Shown here piece after piece: positions 59,818 through 64,000 of a stretch of 64,000 bases of DNA. Source of the stretch: Grimontia kaedaensis (GTDB lineage: Bacteria; Pseudomonadota; Gammaproteobacteria; Enterobacterales; Vibrionaceae); contig NZ_CP082276.1 in the NCBI RefSeq assembly GCF_023746615.1, positions 1,612,001 to 1,676,000 of the forward strand, in the 5' to 3' direction. Position 1 is the stretch's first letter, and every line of letters begins with the position of its first letter. A model generated the notes under the pieces. It was given only the letters and a program-made list of their open reading frames with translations. It had not been told where the DNA came from and did no database searches. The translations under genes were made by a program, and so were the position numbers.

Positions 59818-60782
59818 AGGGCTTTAACGAAAAGTTTGTCGACTTTCCGGACTACATCATCTCAATAACGCATGAAATTTGGGAAGGGCGCAATCTCGCT
59901 TCGCTTCATGATTACTATGGTGAAGACATCATCGTCCGCTCCCCTGCCGGACTGACCATTGGCAACAAAGATGTGATTGCCCAAACGGCTGGCACACTCA
60001 ATGAATTCCCAGACAGAACCTTGTATGGCGAAGATGTTATTTGGAGCGGAACGCCAGAAGACGGCATGCTCTCATCACACCGTATTTTGTCCGAAGCAAC
60101 GCACATGGGCGATGGACAATTCGGCGCAGCAACGGGCAAAAAGCTTCGTTACCGCATCATTGCTGACTGCCACGCCATCAACAATCAAATTAACGACGAA
60201 TGGCTCATCCGGGATCTGGGTGCCATCGTGCGTCAGTTAGGGCACGACCCCAAAACTTTCGCTATTCAGCAAATCGCCGATCAGGGGGGACAAGAACATT
60301 GCGCCCGCCCCTTCACGCCCGCGATGGACAAGCAAGGCCCTTATCTCGGTAAGGGTAACGACAACGAATGGGGACAGCGTTATGCCGAGGTGTTAACCCG
60401 CATGATGAATGCCGAGTTTTCCTGCATTCCCGATGATTATGACCGCGCTTGTCAGGCGGAATATCCAGGTGGGCTGACAGTCAACTCATGGGGCGCAATC
60501 GACCAATTCTGGATTGGCCTTCGCGCCAGCTTCCCCAATGCCACATTCAAGATTGAACACCAGATTGGGCGCGACGACCCAATGATGCCACCCCGCGCGG
60601 CGATCCGCTTTTCCCTTCACGGAAAGCATGAGGGTTGGGGCCACTTCGGTCAGCCAAGCGGTGCAGATGTTTACTTGATGGCAGCAGCGCATGTGGAATT
60701 TGGCCCTTACGGTATCAGACGCGAATTCGTGTTGTTTGATGAAACGTCTATCTGGAAACAAATCGCCCTGCACACAGATTGA
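59814..60782 (+). CDS. SnoaL/NTF2-like protein, divergent two-domain type
   Basis: A 322-residue protein. The N-terminal half has EGRNLASLHDYYGEDIIVRSPAGLTIGNKD and ends with INDEWLIRDLGAIVRQLGHDP, and the C-terminal half repeats the fold with VNSWGAIDQFWIGLRASFPNATFKIEHQIGRDDP. It is clearly NTF2-like but less similar to the other three SnoaL proteins of the locus. The start overlaps the lacI stop by 4 nt. Confidence 0.7.
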   Translation: MKGFNEKFVDFPDYIISITHEIWEGRNLASLHDYYGEDIIVRSPAGLTIGNKDVIAQTAGTLNEFPDRTLYGEDVIWSGTPEDGMLSSHRILSEATHMGDGQFGAATGKKLRYRIIADCHAINNQINDEWLIRDLGAIVRQLGHDPKTFAIQQIADQGGQEHCARPFTPAMDKQGPYLGKGNDNEWGQRYAEVLTRMMNAEFSCIPDDYDRACQAEYPGGLTVNSWGAIDQFWIGLRASFPNATFKIEHQIGRDDPMMPPRAAIRFSLHGKHEGWGHFGQPSGADVYLMAAAHVEFGPYGIRREFVLFDETSIWKQIALHTD

Positions 60783-60819
60783 AGTCAGTTATCAGGCTCG
60801 CGCCTACAAGGAGAAAATA

Positions 60820-61782
60820 ATGGAACAGCCTCAATGGGTGAGATTCGGCGAATTGATCCCGTGTCGTACAGCCTTTATCGATGCACATACACCGGGTTCC
60901 TCCGAAAAGGAGAACTTCACCATTATTGGCGGTGGTGTGTCGGAAAGCCCTGATCAGCACGTACACATCAACGCCACGCCGGGCTTCAATATTGGCGCGG
61001 CAGGCCAACCTCCCCGCTGTTTCAACTCTCTGCACTCCCACAATACGGCGGAGGTGTTCTTTGTCTTGAAAGGACGCTGGCGTTTCTTTTGGGGAGAAAC
61101 AGGCGAAGACGGTGAAGTCATCCTCGAAGAAGGGGACATTTTCAACATTCCTACCCGCTTATTCCGTGGCTTTGAAAACATCGGTAGCGATTACGGAATG
61201 ATCATGTCGATACTGGGTGGCGATGATGCCGGCGGCGGCGTCATTTGGGCACCGCACGTCCGCGAGGCCGCTCAGGAACATGGCTTAATCCTCAGTGAAA
61301 CAGGCCGACTTTACGATGCCAAGCGCGGTGAGTCGCTGCCAAGTGGAGAGAATGAAATGCCTCTTCCTCAGCAGGACTGGCTTGACACTCTACTCCGCCC
61401 AGATGCGACGACCGTGGTGAAGTATTACGTCGCCCGCTACTGGGACATGATGGCAATGTCTGCCCAAGGCGCTGTGAGTGTCATTGGCGAGCATGGCTTA
61501 TTGATCGACAAACCGGGTTTTGAAGTCGACTTTCTTTCCCGTCAGTCACCGCTACCCGAAACACTTCACGCAGAAAAAGATGTGGTCCTAATGGTGATGC
61601 GAGGACATTGGTCTGTCAGTTGGCAAGACAAGACAGAAATCTTCAATCCTGGTGACACTATTTGGCTTCCCGGAGGCACCGATTACTCACTCAAGGTCAC
61701 TGCCTCCGGTGAAGCCAGCCTTTTTCGTGTCACGCGCACTGATGACCCTGCTGGCCTGACTTGGACTGGGGAAGACGTATGA
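60820..61782 (+). CDS. bicupin protein
   Basis: A 320-residue protein with two cupin domains. The first (about 60-150) has RCFNSLHSHNTAEVFFVLKGRWRFFWGE and LEEGDIFNIPTRLFRGFEN, with His residues that could bind a metal. The second (about 240-310) has VVLMVMRGHWSVSWQD and NPGDTIWLPGGTDYSL and lacks the His pair. ATG 60820 follows AAGGAG. Its size and layout recall ring-cleaving dioxygenases or sugar isomerases, but the reaction is unknown. Its stop overlaps the next start. Confidence 0.75.
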   Translation: MEQPQWVRFGELIPCRTAFIDAHTPGSSEKENFTIIGGGVSESPDQHVHINATPGFNIGAAGQPPRCFNSLHSHNTAEVFFVLKGRWRFFWGETGEDGEVILEEGDIFNIPTRLFRGFENIGSDYGMIMSILGGDDAGGGVIWAPHVREAAQEHGLILSETGRLYDAKRGESLPSGENEMPLPQQDWLDTLLRPDATTVVKYYVARYWDMMAMSAQGAVSVIGEHGLLIDKPGFEVDFLSRQSPLPETLHAEKDVVLMVMRGHWSVSWQDKTEIFNPGDTIWLPGGTDYSLKVTASGEASLFRVTRTDDPAGLTWTGEDV

Positions 61783-62474
61783 ATGAGCCATTAGTCCTGC
61801 TTCCCGGCATGATGTGCGATCACCGCCTGTTTGAGCATCAGGTTGCTTCATTGGGTGAAGATAGAGAAGTGATCGTGATGAATATCGAAGGTCATGACAG
61901 CATGTCAGCGCTCGCAGCGGAAGTATTGGAAAACGCCCCCGAGAAGTTCGCGCTGGGTGGGCTTTCAATGGGCGGCATATTGGCAATGGAAGTCTTCCAT
62001 CAGGCACCGGAGCGTATCACCCGACTCGCTTTGATGGACACCAACCCCCGCGCTGAGCTCGAAGAAGTGAAAGAGGGCAGAAAAGCGCACCTTGCCCGCA
62101 CCGCTAACGGTGAAATGTTGGACGTGATGCAGGAGGTCATGATCCCCAAATACGTTCACCGCGACATCCCGCGTCCTGATATCGAAAAGCTATGCCTTGA
62201 GATGGCAGCCAACCTCGGTGATACCTGCTTTGTTAACCAGTCCCTCGCCCTTCGCGATCGCCCGGATCAGCAGGACACACTGCGCACGGTAACTGTTCCT
62301 ACCCTGATACTGATGGGAGAAGACGACCAGCTCTGTCCGAGAGATCGACACGACACCATGAAGTCGCTCATTCCCCATGCTGATTTCATCATTATTCCTT
62401 TTGCCGGGCATTTGCCCACACTTGAAAAACCGGAGGCAACCACACGTGTCCTGCACGCTTGGTTGAACGCTTAA
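61779..62474 (+). CDS. alpha/beta hydrolase
   Basis: A 231-residue alpha/beta hydrolase: oxyanion region VLLPGMMCDHRLFEHQ, nucleophile GGLSMGG, acid in GEDDQLCP and His in FAGHLPTLEKPE. It belongs to the group that includes lactonases and esterases such as PcaD-like enol-lactone hydrolases. In this operon a lactone or ester intermediate is a reasonable substrate. Start and stop overlap neighbouring genes. Confidence 0.85.
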   Translation: MNEPLVLLPGMMCDHRLFEHQVASLGEDREVIVMNIEGHDSMSALAAEVLENAPEKFALGGLSMGGILAMEVFHQAPERITRLALMDTNPRAELEEVKEGRKAHLARTANGEMLDVMQEVMIPKYVHRDIPRPDIEKLCLEMAANLGDTCFVNQSLALRDRPDQQDTLRTVTVPTLILMGEDDQLCPRDRHDTMKSLIPHADFIIIPFAGHLPTLEKPEATTRVLHAWLNA

Positions 62475-63169
62475 TGGATAAAAAGCTCTATAAACTCTTA
62501 CTGAGTGTCGACACACCCACAGTCTGTAATGCAATAGAAGTGGCGCAGGGAGCGCGCGGTTTTGACCAGTTTACACGAGGTACACTGCTTGCTTCCGACC
62601 CCACCAGCAAAGCCATGGTCGGCTATGCGAAAACCGCGCAGATTGCCGCCATTGAACCTTCCAGCTTACCGCCGGAAGACGTTAAAGCGCTGCGCATGCA
62701 GTACTACAAATATATGTCCGAAGGCCCATTCCCTTCCGTCACTGTGATTGAAGATACGGATTACCCCGACGCTATCGGTGCCTTTTGGGGGGAAATCAAT
62801 ACCAATGTCCACAAAGGCTTTGGCATTTCAGGCGTCTTGACCAATGGCGTGATGCGCGATTTAGGCGATTTACCAGAAGATTTCCCTGTGCTGGCCGGTT
62901 CTATCGGCCCCAGCCACGCCTTTGTACATGTTGAATCAATAGCACAACCCGTCAACGTCTTTGGCTTAACGGTCAATGAAGGTGACCTTATCCACGCTGA
63001 CCGACACGGCGCAGTGGTGATTCCAAAAGACGTGATTCCCAAACTGGAACAAGCCATCCAAACCTTGCTCAAAAACGAACAAATTGTGTTGCAAGCTTCG
63101 AAGGAAGACGGCTTCGACTTTGCGCGGTTTGAACAGGCCTGGGCGGAGTTCGAACGGGTCAGAACCTAA
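62474..63169 (+). CDS. RraA-like aldolase (HMG/CHA aldolase family)
   Basis: A 231-residue protein of the RraA/demethylmenaquinone methyltransferase-like fold. It has LLSVDTPTVCNAIEVAQGARG at the start, GISGVLTNGVMRDLGDL (the conserved G-x-R-D metal loop) and NEGDLIHADRHGAVVIP near the C-terminus. Catabolic members split 4-hydroxy-2-oxo acids into pyruvate and an aldehyde or acid. It is coupled to the hydrolase gene by TAATG and probably performs the last carbon-carbon cleavage. Confidence 0.8.
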   Translation: MDKKLYKLLLSVDTPTVCNAIEVAQGARGFDQFTRGTLLASDPTSKAMVGYAKTAQIAAIEPSSLPPEDVKALRMQYYKYMSEGPFPSVTVIEDTDYPDAIGAFWGEINTNVHKGFGISGVLTNGVMRDLGDLPEDFPVLAGSIGPSHAFVHVESIAQPVNVFGLTVNEGDLIHADRHGAVVIPKDVIPKLEQAIQTLLKNEQIVLQASKEDGFDFARFEQAWAEFERVRT

Positions 63170-63259
63170 CACCTTTCAGCTGCGCATTCCGCGTGGCTTT
63201 TTCCTCGCGCTTTCATGCGCGTCAATGAATGCGACACGGCTAAAAACAAGGAGTACACC

Positions 63260-64000
63260 ATGAAGTTGTCAATGTTGATCACTGTCATAGCCGGACTTTT
63301 TACTGCTAGCGCCTCAATGGCTGATACCACCATCCGAATTGGGCATGCCACACCGGAAGTCTCACCAATTCATCAATCGCTGCTCTATTTTGAAAAGGAA
63401 ATCGAGAAGCGTTCCAACGGTGACATTGAGGTCGAAATATACCCTGGCGGCCAGCTTGGCGGCGTAAGGGAAATGACGGAGCTCGTGCAATCTGGAAACA
63501 TCACCATGGCAACCGGCGCGTCCGTGCATTTGTCATCCACCGTTAACGAACTCGCGGTGCTGGATCAGTTCCTGTTGTTTGCTGATGAAGAAACCGCGCG
63601 CAACGTGCTGGATGGCAAAGCCGGTGAGTCCCTCGGCAAGGCCATGGAAAAGCAAGGCCTCAAGTCAATGGGCTTTATGGAACTGGGCTTTCGAAGCTTT
63701 ACCAACAACCGCGCGCCACTGGACAGCTATGAAGCGTTTGAAGGCTTGAGAATGCGTTCAGCGGATAACCCGATTGCGATTAAAGCGTGGCGCTCTGTTG
63801 ATGCCGTGCCGATTGCGCTGGCATGGGGTGAGATCTACTCATCGCTTCAACAAAACCTCATTTTCGGTCAGGAAAGTGCGTTGTCTTCTATGCTCGTTGA
63901 GCGCTTCTTCGAAGTACAGGATTACGTATCTCTCACCAACCACATCTACTGGCCTGAGCTTTGGATGGCAAACCTTGAGTGGTACCAGGATCTCAGCGAT
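63260..64000 (+). CDS. TRAP transporter substrate-binding protein DctP-like (partial)
   Basis: A signal peptide (MKLSMLITVIAGLFTASASMA) is followed by a DctP-family binding protein: IRIGHATPEVSPIHQSLLYF, YPGGQLGGVREMTELVQSG, GFRSFTNNRAPLDSYEAFEG, LRMRSADNPIAIKAW. The Arg in LRMRS is the usual carboxylate-binding residue, so the ligand is an organic acid. ATG follows AAGGAG. The gene runs off the right edge, and the TRAP membrane subunits should follow outside the window. It suggests that an acid related to the pathway is imported too. Confidence 0.9.
   Translation, partial: MKLSMLITVIAGLFTASASMADTTIRIGHATPEVSPIHQSLLYFEKEIEKRSNGDIEVEIYPGGQLGGVREMTELVQSGNITMATGASVHLSSTVNELAVLDQFLLFADEETARNVLDGKAGESLGKAMEKQGLKSMGFMELGFRSFTNNRAPLDSYEAFEGLRMRSADNPIAIKAWRSVDAVPIALAWGEIYSSLQQNLIFGQESALSSMLVERFFEVQDYVSLTNHIYWPELWMANLEWYQDLSD

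Noticed and set aside
1..64000. tRNA, rRNA or CRISPR features
   Set aside because: No tRNA T-loop/acceptor pattern, rRNA stretch or regularly spaced repeat array was found by eye; a tRNAscan or Infernal run would be decisive.

Overview
The window looks like chromosomal DNA of a marine Vibrionaceae-type gammaproteobacterium (Vibrio, Photobacterium, Grimontia or Enterovibrio are the likeliest relatives). The evidence is the Vibrio-like RlmC and MurQ sequences, a Vibrio-style palindromic repeat element, an accessory Hcp/VgrG type VI secretion module, and marine polysaccharide and small-molecule catabolic genes. Genus is an inference and was not tested by any search.

Layout. 1-9 kb: rlmC with an in-frame amber codon, a 266-bp inverted-repeat element, murQ, a sigma54-type promoter driving a lone amtB, a CE2-type carbohydrate esterase, a nucleotidyltransferase-family gene, and a secreted-repeat protein next to an ECF sigma/anti-sigma pair. 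9-18 kb (mostly minus strand): a secreted metzincin protease, the 3' relic of a sugar ABC ATPase, an orphan NusG paralogue, fosA plus a GNAT acetyltransferase, small unknown genes, a DUF2541 protein, an ECF42 sigma with its DGPF partner, and a HupE/UreJ-like membrane protein with a membrane-anchored partner. 18-21 kb: a FecBCD-like ABC importer behind a near-perfect Zur box.

21-28 kb: a complete accessory T6SS operon on the minus strand (hcp, vgrG, DUF4123 adaptor, LHH-type nuclease effector, three SUKH immunity-like genes, a possible ATP-grasp protein, PAAR). It is preceded by a sigma54-type promoter and an upstream inverted repeat.

28-40 kb: a LysR gene diverges from an eleven-gene-scale catabolic operon. 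It encodes a TorT-like binding protein with an RbsA/RbsC-type importer, PxpA, a biotin carrier, a biotin carboxylase, PxpB, PxpC, GabD and GabT. Together these predict import of a lactam, biotin-dependent ring opening, transamination and oxidation to succinate; 2-pyrrolidinone via GABA fits best. This is the strongest candidate for an undescribed pathway.

40-49 kb: an AT-rich mosaic island with a small gene carrying two in-frame TAA codons, an XRE regulator, an alpha/beta hydrolase, an unknown protein, a serine recombinase with upstream direct repeats, a PD-(D/E)XK-like nuclease, a group II intron relic, a GH10 xylanase lipoprotein and an IS1595-type transposase relic.

49-64 kb: a divergent carbohydrate-type ABC transporter and a long plus-strand operon. 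It has four SnoaL/NTF2-fold proteins, a histidinol-dehydrogenase-like enzyme, an SDR, a LacI regulator, a bicupin, an alpha/beta hydrolase, an RraA-like aldolase and the start of a TRAP binding protein. The substrate is unknown, and this is the second candidate for an undescribed pathway. No tRNA, rRNA or CRISPR array was seen.
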